The notes under the pieces are model-generated. The model saw only the letters and a program-made list of their open reading frames with translations, searched no databases and was not told the DNA's origin. Shown here piece by piece: positions 26,489 to 35,893 of a stretch of 64,000 nt of DNA. The position numbers and the translations under genes were made by a program. The first letter of the stretch is position 1, and each line of letters opens with the position of its first letter. Origin of the DNA: CAWGGS01 sp963822095 (lineage in GTDB: Bacteria; Desulfobacterota; Desulfobulbia; Desulfobulbales; Desulfocapsaceae); the NCBI GenBank assembly GCA_963822095.1, contig CAWGGS010000039.1, positions 158,375 to 222,374 of the forward strand. Direction: 5' to 3'.

Positions 26489-26610
26489 CTCGAAAAAAGT
26501 CATCAGAGTTTCCGTGATGGACTCTGGAGAGACGCGTAGACTTCAGAGGCTCCTAGAAGCTCGATGGGCGGCGTAGTATCTGAAACGACGGAGATCGGGT
26601 TTTTTACGAG
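26489..26610. repeat. 122-bp inverted-repeat element
   Basis: Short terminal inverted repeats, CTCG-AAAAAA at the left and TTTTTTACGAG at the right, flank a non-coding 122-bp stretch. It lies tail-to-tail between the YkgJ and DedA genes. Its right end is 4 bases from the DedA stop. The left 34 bases resemble 33841-33870. It could be a mobile repeat serving as a bidirectional terminator. Confidence 0.55.
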
Positions 26611-26614
26611 TCCA

Positions 26615-27289
26615 TTAAGAATTGTTTTCGCCACTGAGCCGCCGATGGCGAATGTATTCAATCAGGCCCGGCACCAGGGAAATAGCGATGATCACCATCA
26701 CCGTCACCGTAAAATTGTGTTTGATGAAGGGGATGTTGCCAAAGAAATATCCGCCCAACAGGAAGGCACTCACCCACAACAGAGCACCAACCACACTGAA
26801 GCTTATGAATTTCAAGTAGTTCATTCTGCCAAGACCTGCAACAAAAGGGGCGAAGGTTCTGACAATCGGGACAAACCGGGCAATAATAACCGTCTTGCCG
26901 CCATATTTTTCATAATAGGAGTGGGTCTTATCGAGGTACTGCTTTTTCAAGAACCTGGCATCCTCGGTGAATGGTAGTTTTGTGCCGAGCAGCCTGCCGA
27001 ACCAGTAGTTGACCTGATCGCCCATCAGGGGTGCAATGCATAATACAATAAATAAAATCTTTATCTGTAAAGAGCTTCCCGCAGCCAGAGCTCCCGCGGC
27101 AAACAGCAGGGAATCTCCCGGCAGAAAGGGAGTGACGACCAGCCCTGTCTCACAAAACACAATCAGGAACAGCAGAACATAGGTCAAGGTCCCATACTGT
27201 TGAAAAATTTCAACAAGATGTACATCGAGATGCAGAAAAAAATCAAGAAAATACATACACAAATCGATGAAAGACTTGAAAATTTCCAT
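26615..27289 (-). CDS. DedA-family membrane protein
   Basis: A 224-residue inner-membrane protein of the DedA/SNARE-associated family, with 5-6 hydrophobic segments. Diagnostic parts are the PFLPGDSLLFAAGALAA stretch near residue 55 and the GKTVIIARFVPIVRTFAPFVAGLGRM motif near 125-150. Both carry the arginines and prolines of the re-entrant hairpins that move undecaprenyl phosphate or phosphatidylethanolamine. The ATG at 27289 was selected. A TTG at 27334 would add 15 polar residues. The gene is alone on its strand and 155 bases downstream of the giant VWA gene, also leftward. One copy of the 41-bp repeat lies between them. Confidence 0.88.
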   Translation of the reverse strand: MEIFKSFIDLCMYFLDFFLHLDVHLVEIFQQYGTLTYVLLFLIVFCETGLVVTPFLPGDSLLFAAGALAAGSSLQIKILFIVLCIAPLMGDQVNYWFGRLLGTKLPFTEDARFLKKQYLDKTHSYYEKYGGKTVIIARFVPIVRTFAPFVAGLGRMNYLKFISFSVVGALLWVSAFLLGGYFFGNIPFIKHNFTVTVMVIIAISLVPGLIEYIRHRRLSGENNS

Positions 27290-27377
27290 AGAGACCCAAC
27301 AAGGAAAAGATACAGGAGAATTCACCTTCCCCAAAAAGAAAAATCAGGAAGCCGACGAAATGACAACGACGCGCACC

Positions 27378-27418
27378 CTAGCACATTCCCTGGACGTTTT
27401 CAATATCTTATAACTGAT
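27378..27418. repeat. 41-bp dispersed repeat, copy 2
   Basis: Matches 7010-7050 at 36 of 41 positions in direct orientation, between the DedA start and the end of the VWA gene. No shared flank. It carries no recognisable coding signal. Confidence 0.7.
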
Positions 27419-27443
27419 AGCGACCGAGCTACTCACCCATATC

Positions 27444-30400
27444 CTAATCAAATTGTGAAAAGTAAAACTCCACTGCATCTTTATAGCCATTGCCGAAACC
27501 AAGCAAATTGTGACCTTTTTTGAATCCACTGAAGTCGAGGCTGAACTTGACGTACCGATCAAAGCTGTATTCTGTGGACGGCGTACCGCCGACCTCGATA
27601 CCGAAAATATCGGAGTCGTCCTTCATGCTAAAACGTTTTGCGAGGTTCATGGCAAATTTTTCGGCTTTTTCACAAATTTCATCAAAGTCTTCGAGCTCCA
27701 GGGAAAAGGCCGAAACACTCCATATGCTGGCGTCGATTCCCACCAGCGCGCCCACCAAGTATGTACCGGCCTGCATGTGGATATCGTCGAGAAGCGTCTC
27801 CACCAGGGCACCCGCCGATCCATTATCAAGCCGGGAAACCACCCTATAGGTCTTTGGATCAATCTCGAGCCAGCCCCAACGCATTCCAGCATCGGTGACT
27901 GCCGGATTGCTGGGAAAAAGCATGGCTGATCGACAGGCCTTGAGACGCTCGATAAGTGCTTGCGGATAGTTCTGTTTTCCAAGCATTTCCAGAAAGGGTT
28001 TTTTATTGCTCTCATCGATATAGACCAGATGCGTCCCTTTGGGGCATTGCCCCCACAATTCAAATACTCCCATACCACCAGGTATGGCGGCTGCTTCCAG
28101 ACGGGCTGCGGCCAAACCTGAAAGAATGGCAAAGGCGTGTATCGCCTTCTGGTTATCAGCATCTTCTGCTGTATGAATATCGTTGGCTACATGCAATAGA
28201 TCCATATGCGTTGAAAGATCGCTGTTGGCGTCCGCCCGCTGCATGGACACGAGAATGCACCTGCCGTTCAGGGTTCGTCCCACCGTAAGACCCAGCTTGC
28301 CGGCCAGCTGGCGTTCATAGCGGGTCTGAGCCGCGATGAACCGATCAATTATGCCCTGGCCATACCACCTGAGCGCAGACAGTCCGTCGGGGGATGGGGC
28401 GGCATCATGGATAGTTGCACGGCGGGCCTGCAGCTCAAGCGCTTCTTTTTCATCAAGATCCGGTGAATTGACAGCGAGAATATGGAATCTTCCGGTAATG
28501 GGATGACTCTCGTCTACCGGCTGCTCAGACACAACTTTTCGCCCATCCATACTGATGGTAATACGTTCATTAACGATGGTCCAGGCGTTGAGCGGTATGC
28601 TTTTTTCTCCGACACGCTGCCCGAGCGGACTGCCAAGGATACATTTTAGAACGGAATGTCCCTCTTCGGGGGCCTCGGTATACCCGATGTCAAAGGCACC
28701 GGAGCTTGCTTCATCGTCACGATAATATTCATCAAGAACGGTAAGCCGCTTGTTTTTGGATGCACCCCCTGAAAGGGCGTTTGCGGCCATACGTGTGCTT
28801 TGCCTGCTCTTTGAGTCAACTGCTTGAAGCTCAAGCTCCACCTGTATACGGATTTTCTGCCGGCGATCGTACGGCTCCGATAAAGAACCATCCCATTGTA
28901 CCAAATCGCCAAGCTGCTCAAGCTCCCGGCACCAGGGAAAGACCACGAAGTGCTTGTGCCCGTCTTTTCCTTCAAAGCGCAAGGCCGATAGCGAATCGAC
29001 CTTGACCTTGGAGACATTGGCCAGTTTCGCCAATGCCTTTTTGCCCTGATCGGTGGGCCGGACCTGAGCCCGCTTCGTAATCACCCCCTGGTCGTTCAAG
29101 AGCCTTTCTGCCAGGCGGGCGAGATCAGACGAATCACCCCACCCCTGAGTCAGCACCGCTTCGGGAGCATAACGCCAGGACCAGGCACTGTCACGGCCCG
29201 GAACATATCGCAGGGCCGCCACCACCTTCAGGACGTCGGTTGCGCCTGCCGCCTCTTGCAAACGACGTGCTCCCACCATTACAGTACCAGGCACGGCCAG
29301 TGGCTGTTTGCCAAGATCCGCCATATCCAGACTTACCGGTCTGGAGGTCACACGACCGGGACGTTCGTAACCTGTAGCGGCACGTTTGGCCTGAAGCTCA
29401 GCGACTTTTTTGCCTAAATCACCCCAGAACCGTTTTGCAATCGAATCCTCCACCGCCAACCGCTCGGCGAGAAGTTCTTTGTCTGCAAAGTTTTTCATCT
29501 GAACAGGCCTGACAGCAGAATCCATGATCAGTGAACTGAGCTGCCAATTTTCAATCTTTTCCTTCTCCGGCAGTTGAAATATCATGATCCCACGACGCGT
29601 CTGACCATCAAATATGACACTTTTTTCATCCAGCCCGAAGATCAGTTTTTTTCCAATCGCCTGGGCACGGCACACACCGGTTGCGGCAACGGCGGCCGGA
29701 CCAGAGACACCTGTCTCGCCAAAATCTCCGAGCCCTCGGTGTTTTTTCGTTGCTGCCTGAGAACGTGCCTCGTCGAGACGCTGCTGAAAAACCTGCTGAT
29801 TTATGGCACCCGATCCCTTTTTCTTGAGCACCAGCAGGGGGCCGATCCGGGTATGGGAACCATCTGCTTGATCCCGAAAGGTCACATCAACGGCTAGAAA
29901 GTTTCCTCGCTCACCGGCAATTTTCTCCTTAACGACACCCGTTGCGTTGATAAAGACATCAACACCATGGCCTGAAAAGTCAGGCTTTCCCAGGTCTACA
30001 GGCTGTTTCTCGGACGCAGCCAGGTCCAGGCGCACTCCGCCGCCCTGAACATCGACAAACAGGATGCCCTTATCCTTCATCGCAGCGAACTTTTCGGGAA
30101 CACGAAAGGCCATGCGCATCAGATTCCTGGCACCCGGTGCCACCATGGTGGGACGATAAAACCCCAAGGGTAGATATTCCGTGGCCGGATGCAGTCCAAA
30201 CACCAGATCACCGTGGTTCATGGGCAGGTGGTAACTGAAACGCTCTGCCGGTTTAACGGCCAGCAGGGCCTGTATCTTCGAGGTGAGATACACCTCAACA
30301 ACCCGAAAGACATAGCCCTCTCCGGCCTTGATCTGACTGATAGTGCGCTGATCACCGACACCTGCCATCCGCAAGGAAAAACTTTCCCCCAATTTCTTAT

Positions 30401-33400
30401 CCGGCCTGGTGGGCAGGTCTTTCAGCGTATCGGGAAGTGTCGGCATGACACCGGTGAGCGGCAGGTCGATATGGCCGTAATTGACATCGAAAAAATGCAG
30501 CGAAGCCTGGGTCATGACACCATCCGGCACCAGAAACACACAGGCTCCTTTCACAGGTTGCCCGGGTAAAATGGTAAGTGCCCGTTCACCGGGAAGCAAC
30601 AATGGTTCCTGGCTCAGCCAGGTGACAGGCGATACAGGCAGGGTAGCCTCCTGGTTCCACCGCAAAAACAGATGCCTGGTCAGGTCGGGAATCAGATAGG
30701 GCGGCACGGCCTGCTCGTAGCGCACGGGAGCAGCGGAACCGGCCATCCAGGCTGCCGGATGGCTGGTTCCGTCCCGATAGACAGCCACCTTCTGTGTCTT
30801 CAGGTGGTTGGTCATCTCAAGAGGAACGGCCAGATAGCGATACCCCGAAGGAGGATCCAACCCTCTCAGGCGCGATAAAAATATCATCTCCTGGGCCGAC
30901 AGGGTCATGGCCTCATTACTGCCGCTTACCTGAAGCGGGATACGTTTGGATACCCGGACATCACGAAGCATCAGATCGTCGCCCGCTATGATCTGCCCCA
31001 CCACATCATCGTACACGGTCAGTGGAGCTCCGATGGTCCAGGCCAAGGCTTCGGGTGAGGCGGCCTTGACGGCTTCCGGCCTCTTGGAAAAATCAACGAA
31101 GCGGCCGGCCGAAAAAAGCCGATTCCGACCTTTATCATTCCGATCCGCCAACGTGAGGCGTAAAGCTATTCGCCCTTCCTGCTCTGTCGGTTTGGCAACC
31201 TGACCTGCCAGCTCATCAAAGGCGACCTTGACCTTGTCCAAATCGGTGGAGATCACATATTTTCCGCCGCTCATTTTAGCGGCATGGGCAAAAACTCCAT
31301 CCTCGTCACTGTCGACAACACCTATGAACAGACACTTTATGCCCTCATCGCGCAGACTCGACAACAGGATATCGAACTCTTTCTGCTTGTCTTTATCAAC
31401 CTTCATGGCCGCATCCGTCAGATACACCAGATAACGGTTGGTGGACGGCACCGGTTTCAGGGTCTGCAGGGCTGACCGGACAGAACCCAGTATGTCGGTT
31501 CCCCCTTCGCCGCGCATCATCGACAGCCCCCGGAGCAGAAACGCTTTTTCTGAAGTAATGAGCTGATTTACCCGGGTATCACTGCTGAAAGTTAAAAGCT
31601 GTACCAGAAAATTTTCGGGAAAGGCATGGGTAAAATCTTTGAGAATCTGCTGCACTTTAACAATGCGAAAATCGCATCCTTTCCGGGCAGGATCCATATC
31701 CATGCTGCCGCTGTTATCCACAACCAGTGCCATTACCGGTACATCGGAAAGACCGACGGCAACGGGGCGTTCATAGGTGACACGATACTGGCGGCCGAGG
31801 TTTGCAGAGATCTTAGCAAACACCTCATCAAGCGATGATTTGTCATAGGCCTCGTAATAGTTGCCTCCTGAAAGGTCTGCCACACGGGTCAGGGTGTCGA
31901 CATCAGGCTTTTGCCCGAACCCGATGGTAAAAATCGGGGTCTTGGACCCTTCCACGGCCTTCATCACCTGATCTTTGGTGGCCTTGCTGCCAGGTCCGGT
32001 ATCGTTCCAATTGGCATCAACCCCATCGGTGAAGACCACCAGCGCGCGACGGCTTTTTGCTTTCAGATGATCCAACCCGAGAAGCATCGAATCAAACAAG
32101 GAGGTGGCCCCGTTGGCACGCACCCTATCAAGCTCCCGCAGCAATTGGGCATGACTACCAGCTTTGAGTACCTTGGGTTTTGTATCAAAATCGACAATGG
32201 TGAGTTGGGTTGTCTCGGGAAACCTCCTGACGAAACTTTTGGTGGCTTCGACGGCCTGCTTCATTGAACCTTTCATGGAACCGGATGAATCAAGCAAAAG
32301 AACGACATTCAACGGGCTTTGCAACGGCTCCACCGAAACGACCCGCCCCGGCTGGCCTCCTTCATAGCACTGCACCCGTTCAGGACGCGGAACGATGGCA
32401 TCATCGAGTTCCATCAGGGAAATATCCACCTCGGCTGTCTCCTGGTGCTGGCGGGCATCAAGAATCTCCAGACGGCCAGCCGCTTTAGGAGCAAAGGTCC
32501 TTGCCTGTGAACGCGGCCAGTCAACCAGGGTGGTTCTCCCCGTATGAACGGGAATCATATGGGCCTGGGCAACCCTCAGTCCGTTTTGATTCTGCGGACT
32601 TCCTTCTATCTGCCAGTAGCCCGAGGGAACCCAGAAAATAGCATCCCCTTCAGGGGTCCGATCCGCTCGCAGTGTGGACAAGCCAAAGTTGGGATGATCC
32701 ATTGATGCATCCCATTCGGCTTTCAGCTGGACGGAACCAGAGGGGAGATTACGTACCCGCACAGCCCCCAGGCGCTCCCCGTCTTGTAATTCCGGGAGTG
32801 CCGGGCCCTGTTCCAGGCTGATACGTACTTTCTGGGGTTGTTTTGCATGGGTAAAGACCTTCCACCTGTAATGTCCGGCATACTGGGGCAGATCGAAAAC
32901 AACCTGGTGCGAACCATGTTCAATGCGGCACACATGGCGATGATGGACCGCTCGCTCGTACTCACCGAAATGTGCCCTGGTTACCCCATCGAAAGAAACG
33001 TCTTTCTTTTCGAACTCAACGACCAGGGACTGGTAGTGTTTTCCGTCATGGTCGACCCACAGGCTGAACCAGTCCCGTCCCTTGCCGCCGACAGTCATTG
33101 TTACCGGATGATCGACGCTCAACAATCGAGTTTGATAGACAGTAACAACCGACTTTTTTGATGAAATCTTAAAATAATAGGTCAGCTGATCACCGGTGGC
33201 CGATTGGCTGCGGGCCAGAATCTGTCCGTTTGCACCCGCAAGGAGGTCGCAATCTTCTTTAGCCAACCATGCTCGTATGGCCTTTTCCTGGGCTTCCCGA
33301 CTGTCTCCCAAAGTCGTCTGGTACGTCCATTGTTCACCACGCAGGGTAAAACGTTTTTGCTCTCCCTTTTCATCGGGAAGTTCCAGATAGTCCTGCCACT

Positions 33401-33560
33401 GCGGATCGGAATAACTAATTTTGTTGTTTTCAGGCTCTCCCGGAGCTGGAGGAAGGGGCGGCTTATACGAGGCAAGGACAACCTCAGATCCCCAAAGCAC
33501 ACCTAACACAAGGATGAAAAAGATGATAAGAGAAGAAAGTCCTGGTTTATAACGAGACAT
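27444..33560 (-). CDS. Giant secreted protein with two tandem VWA domains
   Basis: A 2038-residue protein exported by a signal peptide (hydrophobic core 11-24, cleavage near VVLA 27-30) with a proline-rich start. The first VWA domain covers about 416-590, with a full MIDAS site: DSSGS 424-428, Thr near 486 and Asp near 512. The second covers about 607-775: DNSGS 615-619, Thr 688 and Asp 716. Both should bind a divalent metal and a protein partner. The 400 residues before them and about 1250 after show no motif I recognise. They look mixed beta-rich, with one Ala/Lys/Gln-rich stretch around 1370. No C-terminal anchor or secretion tag is seen. Cell-surface adhesion or envelope protein assembly are possible, but function is unknown. 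Base composition matches the neighbours, so there is no sign of recent import. Confidence 0.8.
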   Translation of the reverse strand: MSRYKPGLSSLIIFFILVLGVLWGSEVVLASYKPPLPPAPGEPENNKISYSDPQWQDYLELPDEKGEQKRFTLRGEQWTYQTTLGDSREAQEKAIRAWLAKEDCDLLAGANGQILARSQSATGDQLTYYFKISSKKSVVTVYQTRLLSVDHPVTMTVGGKGRDWFSLWVDHDGKHYQSLVVEFEKKDVSFDGVTRAHFGEYERAVHHRHVCRIEHGSHQVVFDLPQYAGHYRWKVFTHAKQPQKVRISLEQGPALPELQDGERLGAVRVRNLPSGSVQLKAEWDASMDHPNFGLSTLRADRTPEGDAIFWVPSGYWQIEGSPQNQNGLRVAQAHMIPVHTGRTTLVDWPRSQARTFAPKAAGRLEILDARQHQETAEVDISLMELDDAIVPRPERVQCYEGGQPGRVVSVEPLQSPLNVVLLLDSSGSMKGSMKQAVEATKSFVRRFPETTQLTIVDFDTKPKVLKAGSHAQLLRELDRVRANGATSLFDSMLLGLDHLKAKSRRALVVFTDGVDANWNDTGPGSKATKDQVMKAVEGSKTPIFTIGFGQKPDVDTLTRVADLSGGNYYEAYDKSSLDEVFAKISANLGRQYRVTYERPVAVGLSDVPVMALVVDNSGSMDMDPARKGCDFRIVKVQQILKDFTHAFPENFLVQLLTFSSDTRVNQLITSEKAFLLRGLSMMRGEGGTDILGSVRSALQTLKPVPSTNRYLVYLTDAAMKVDKDKQKEFDILLSSLRDEGIKCLFIGVVDSDEDGVFAHAAKMSGGKYVISTDLDKVKVAFDELAGQVAKPTEQEGRIALRLTLADRNDKGRNRLFSAGRFVDFSKRPEAVKAASPEALAWTIGAPLTVYDDVVGQIIAGDDLMLRDVRVSKRIPLQVSGSNEAMTLSAQEMIFLSRLRGLDPPSGYRYLAVPLEMTNHLKTQKVAVYRDGTSHPAAWMAGSAAPVRYEQAVPPYLIPDLTRHLFLRWNQEATLPVSPVTWLSQEPLLLPGERALTILPGQPVKGACVFLVPDGVMTQASLHFFDVNYGHIDLPLTGVMPTLPDTLKDLPTRPDKKLGESFSLRMAGVGDQRTISQIKAGEGYVFRVVEVYLTSKIQALLAVKPAERFSYHLPMNHGDLVFGLHPATEYLPLGFYRPTMVAPGARNLMRMAFRVPEKFAAMKDKGILFVDVQGGGVRLDLAASEKQPVDLGKPDFSGHGVDVFINATGVVKEKIAGERGNFLAVDVTFRDQADGSHTRIGPLLVLKKKGSGAINQQVFQQRLDEARSQAATKKHRGLGDFGETGVSGPAAVAATGVCRAQAIGKKLIFGLDEKSVIFDGQTRRGIMIFQLPEKEKIENWQLSSLIMDSAVRPVQMKNFADKELLAERLAVEDSIAKRFWGDLGKKVAELQAKRAATGYERPGRVTSRPVSLDMADLGKQPLAVPGTVMVGARRLQEAAGATDVLKVVAALRYVPGRDSAWSWRYAPEAVLTQGWGDSSDLARLAERLLNDQGVITKRAQVRPTDQGKKALAKLANVSKVKVDSLSALRFEGKDGHKHFVVFPWCRELEQLGDLVQWDGSLSEPYDRRQKIRIQVELELQAVDSKSRQSTRMAANALSGGASKNKRLTVLDEYYRDDEASSGAFDIGYTEAPEEGHSVLKCILGSPLGQRVGEKSIPLNAWTIVNERITISMDGRKVVSEQPVDESHPITGRFHILAVNSPDLDEKEALELQARRATIHDAAPSPDGLSALRWYGQGIIDRFIAAQTRYERQLAGKLGLTVGRTLNGRCILVSMQRADANSDLSTHMDLLHVANDIHTAEDADNQKAIHAFAILSGLAAARLEAAAIPGGMGVFELWGQCPKGTHLVYIDESNKKPFLEMLGKQNYPQALIERLKACRSAMLFPSNPAVTDAGMRWGWLEIDPKTYRVVSRLDNGSAGALVETLLDDIHMQAGTYLVGALVGIDASIWSVSAFSLELEDFDEICEKAEKFAMNLAKRFSMKDDSDIFGIEVGGTPSTEYSFDRYVKFSLDFSGFKKGHNLLGFGNGYKDAVEFYFSQFD

Positions 33561-33925
33561 GACGTTCCTCCGTTTGGCTGATACGAATAAGGAACCTCTC
33601 TTTCAGACGCGTCTAAAAGAAGCTTTTGTCTTGTTCTTGCTTATCTCCAGCCCGCATGGACTGATGAGAAATGCGGACTAAACACCTTATTTCCTAGCCG
33701 GTTCATGGCTGAAATGCAAGTGTTTTTCCGGGTTTTCTTTTGTGGTTCAGAGTGTATGTCACAGGATTTGAGGAAGCTATCAAGATTTCTAAAAAACGCC
33801 GTCAGGAATAGAAATACCACCTTTGATGCTTTCGTAAAAAGTCATCCGTGTTGCCGAGATGGATTCTGGCTTCTATTGGGGAACCATATCGCACCATAGA
33901 TACTTCAGGAACAGAACAAAGGGGC
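33561..33925. other. Gap upstream of the giant VWA gene
   Basis: This 365-base stretch separates the VWA gene start from the end of the KaiBC-linked kinase gene. It contains an AGACGCGTCT palindrome (33605-33614) and a CCGCAT/ATGCGG hairpin near 33654-33677. A partial copy of the 122-bp element lies at 33831-33910. The promoter for the VWA gene should be here. I see no gene. Confidence 0.45.
33831..33910. repeat. Partial copy of the 122-bp element
   Basis: TTTCGTAAAAAGTCATC and the following GATGGATTCTGG correspond to the left part of the element at 26489-26610, with about 29 of 34 matching positions. A terminal repeat at the right end cannot be seen. It ends just before the stop codon of the REC-PAS kinase gene. 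Confidence 0.45.
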
Positions 33926-35554
33926 TTACTCATCCTGTCCGAAGGGAATCTCTATTACAAAGGTTGTCCCTTTTCCTTTATCGCTCTCAAGAACAAGGGT
34001 GCCCTGGTGTTTTTCGACAACCACCCGATGGGCAATGGCCAACCCCTGCCCAGTCCCTTTTCCCTGGGCTTTGGTCGTAAAGAAAGGATCAAATACCCGT
34101 TCTTGAATAGCATCCGGGATACCTCCTCCGGTATCACTTATCCGTATTTCCACGCGATCTTCCAACTTGCGCGTTCGTATAGATATTGTCCCTTTTCCGT
34201 CTTTTCCGCCTTGGGTAACGTCACTTATTGCATGGGCTCCATTGACGATGATATTTAGAAACACCTGGCTCATTTCGCCTGCAAATCCGAGAACCAACGG
34301 AAGATCCGATGCCAGCTCCGTTTGCATCTCGGCAACATACTTCCACTCATTCCTGCAAACCGTGATCGTATTCTCGATTATTTTATTGATATCAATGGTT
34401 GTTTTTTCATCACTTCCCGGGTGAGAGAAGTCTTTCATGGCCCGAACAATCTTTTCAACCCGTCGGACCCCTTCAAGGCTCTGCTCGAATGTCTTGGGAA
34501 TCTCTTCCAGGAGATAGGCAATATCGGCCTCCTCTGCCTTTTCCAATACTTCCCGGCCTGCTGCTGCGGGGACACCACCTGTTTCAATCAACGCCTTCCA
34601 TTGGGTATCATATGCATTCAGGATCCCGACCAAATCATCAAAGGAGTCCTGCAAAAAACTTATATTGTCTCCAATATATTGAATCGGCGTATTTACCTCA
34701 TGGGCGATACCAGCCGCCAGCTGACCGACCGCCTCAAATTTCTGCGCCTGGCGAAGATCTCTTTCCAGAAACATTTTTTCCGTAATGTCCTCGTATAGAG
34801 CAATACCTGCATAGACGATGCCTGCAGCATTAGAGATGGGAGACGTCACTATTCGAAACTCTCCTTCTCTCTGTTCGGTTGACAACGTTCTCGTTGTCTC
34901 AAAGGTTTTTCCCGTTTTAAAAGTTTCAGTCATCGGGCAATTGCCACAGCTGCTTTTACCTGACAAGCACACGGCTTCCTGATAACAGGGAAGTTTCGTC
35001 CCCAGAGAAGACTTGGGAAACCATTGCTGCAACATCCGATTGAGTTCTAAAATCTTCAAGTCCTTGTCATACATGGCCACCCCGACATCTATATTGTCCA
35101 TTATGGCCATCAGTTTTTCCGCGCGTTCCGATACATCCCTTTCCAGTTCAATTTTGTTGGCCTGCATATGGAGATCCAGGCGCAGATGCCGCAGGGCATT
35201 TTCCACGGTGATCAGAACCACATTCCTGGTAACCGGCTTGATGATATACCCATACACCCCCAAGGCCATGATCTCGCTGGCTACTTCCGGGGCTCCGAAG
35301 CCGGTTATCATAACCCGTCCCATTTGGGGATACTGTTCCTTGGCAAACCGGACGAGATCCAGGCCCGATCCATCCGGCATCTTCAAATCGCAGAGAAGAA
35401 GATCGAAGGTTTGCAACGCAAGTGCTTCTTTTGCAGATTCAACGCCTTCTGCACCATGACACTCATATCCCGCACCGGTAAGATACATCGAGAGAAGTTT
35501 ACGTATCGATGCTTCGTCATCGACGATCAGTATTTTTGCACCCATAATCTCCAT
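33926..35554 (-). CDS. REC-PAS-histidine kinase at the end of the kaiBC cluster
   Basis: A 542-residue cytoplasmic kinase. The receiver domain (about 5-120) has acidic D12/D13 and a phospho-acceptor Asp at 56 in LLLCDLKMP, plus the KP motif at 106-107. A PAS domain (about 145-260) includes four cysteines (C190, C196, C203, C206) that could hold metal or sense redox. The dimerisation helix has H285 in GIAHEVNTP. An HATPase domain follows, with N, G1 (DTGGGIP) and G2 (GTGQGLAI) boxes. The start at 35554 has GAGG 6 bases upstream. It is the last gene of the leftward operon, 15 bases after kaiB. An REC-first kinase next to KaiBC suggests it receives or passes a phosphoryl signal tied to the KaiC state. 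No transmembrane segment is seen. Confidence 0.88.
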   Translation of the reverse strand: MEIMGAKILIVDDEASIRKLLSMYLTGAGYECHGAEGVESAKEALALQTFDLLLCDLKMPDGSGLDLVRFAKEQYPQMGRVMITGFGAPEVASEIMALGVYGYIIKPVTRNVVLITVENALRHLRLDLHMQANKIELERDVSERAEKLMAIMDNIDVGVAMYDKDLKILELNRMLQQWFPKSSLGTKLPCYQEAVCLSGKSSCGNCPMTETFKTGKTFETTRTLSTEQREGEFRIVTSPISNAAGIVYAGIALYEDITEKMFLERDLRQAQKFEAVGQLAAGIAHEVNTPIQYIGDNISFLQDSFDDLVGILNAYDTQWKALIETGGVPAAAGREVLEKAEEADIAYLLEEIPKTFEQSLEGVRRVEKIVRAMKDFSHPGSDEKTTIDINKIIENTITVCRNEWKYVAEMQTELASDLPLVLGFAGEMSQVFLNIIVNGAHAISDVTQGGKDGKGTISIRTRKLEDRVEIRISDTGGGIPDAIQERVFDPFFTTKAQGKGTGQGLAIAHRVVVEKHQGTLVLESDKGKGTTFVIEIPFGQDE

Positions 35555-35569
35555 AAAATACCTCGGAAT

Positions 35570-35857
35570 TCAAGGTTTAAGTTCAAGGGATACCAAGACT
35601 TTTCCCAACTCGGAAAGGTCGCCTATTATGCGGCGCACAGGTGTCGGGTATCTTCGGATCAGGGTCGGGGTGGCAAGAATCTGATCGTCCTCACCCCGTT
35701 CCGGTTGTTCCAGCAGGTCGATAATCTCAAGGTGGCAGTTGTCCTGCAGTAAATCGTGACGAATGTAGCGTAAGGTCTTTATCGCCGTCTCGGACTTCCC
35801 GGTCTTCCCGAAAATATACAGCCGCAGGTCATAGAGGTTTTTATCACTGTGTGTCAT
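35570..35857 (-). CDS. kaiB: KaiB-fold protein
   Basis: A 95-residue protein of the KaiB family, which binds the KaiC hexamer after it switches fold. Diagnostic segments are LYDLRLYIFGKTGKS at the N-terminus and then ATPTLIRRYPTPVRRIIGDLS, the core signature. The family PTLxKxxPxPVRRIIGD is well kept. I chose the ATG at 35857 because AAGGAG lies 8 bases upstream. The in-frame ATG at 35881 has no site and would add eight residues. It is 36 bases after kaiC and 15 before the REC-PAS kinase. Cyanobacterial KaiB is about 102 residues. This version lacks only a few C-terminal residues. Confidence 0.92.
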   Translation of the reverse strand: MTHSDKNLYDLRLYIFGKTGKSETAIKTLRYIRHDLLQDNCHLEIIDLLEQPERGEDDQILATPTLIRRYPTPVRRIIGDLSELGKVLVSLELKP

Positions 35858-35893
35858 GGAGCAATCTCCTTTACCGGCCATCGCGCTTTCGTA

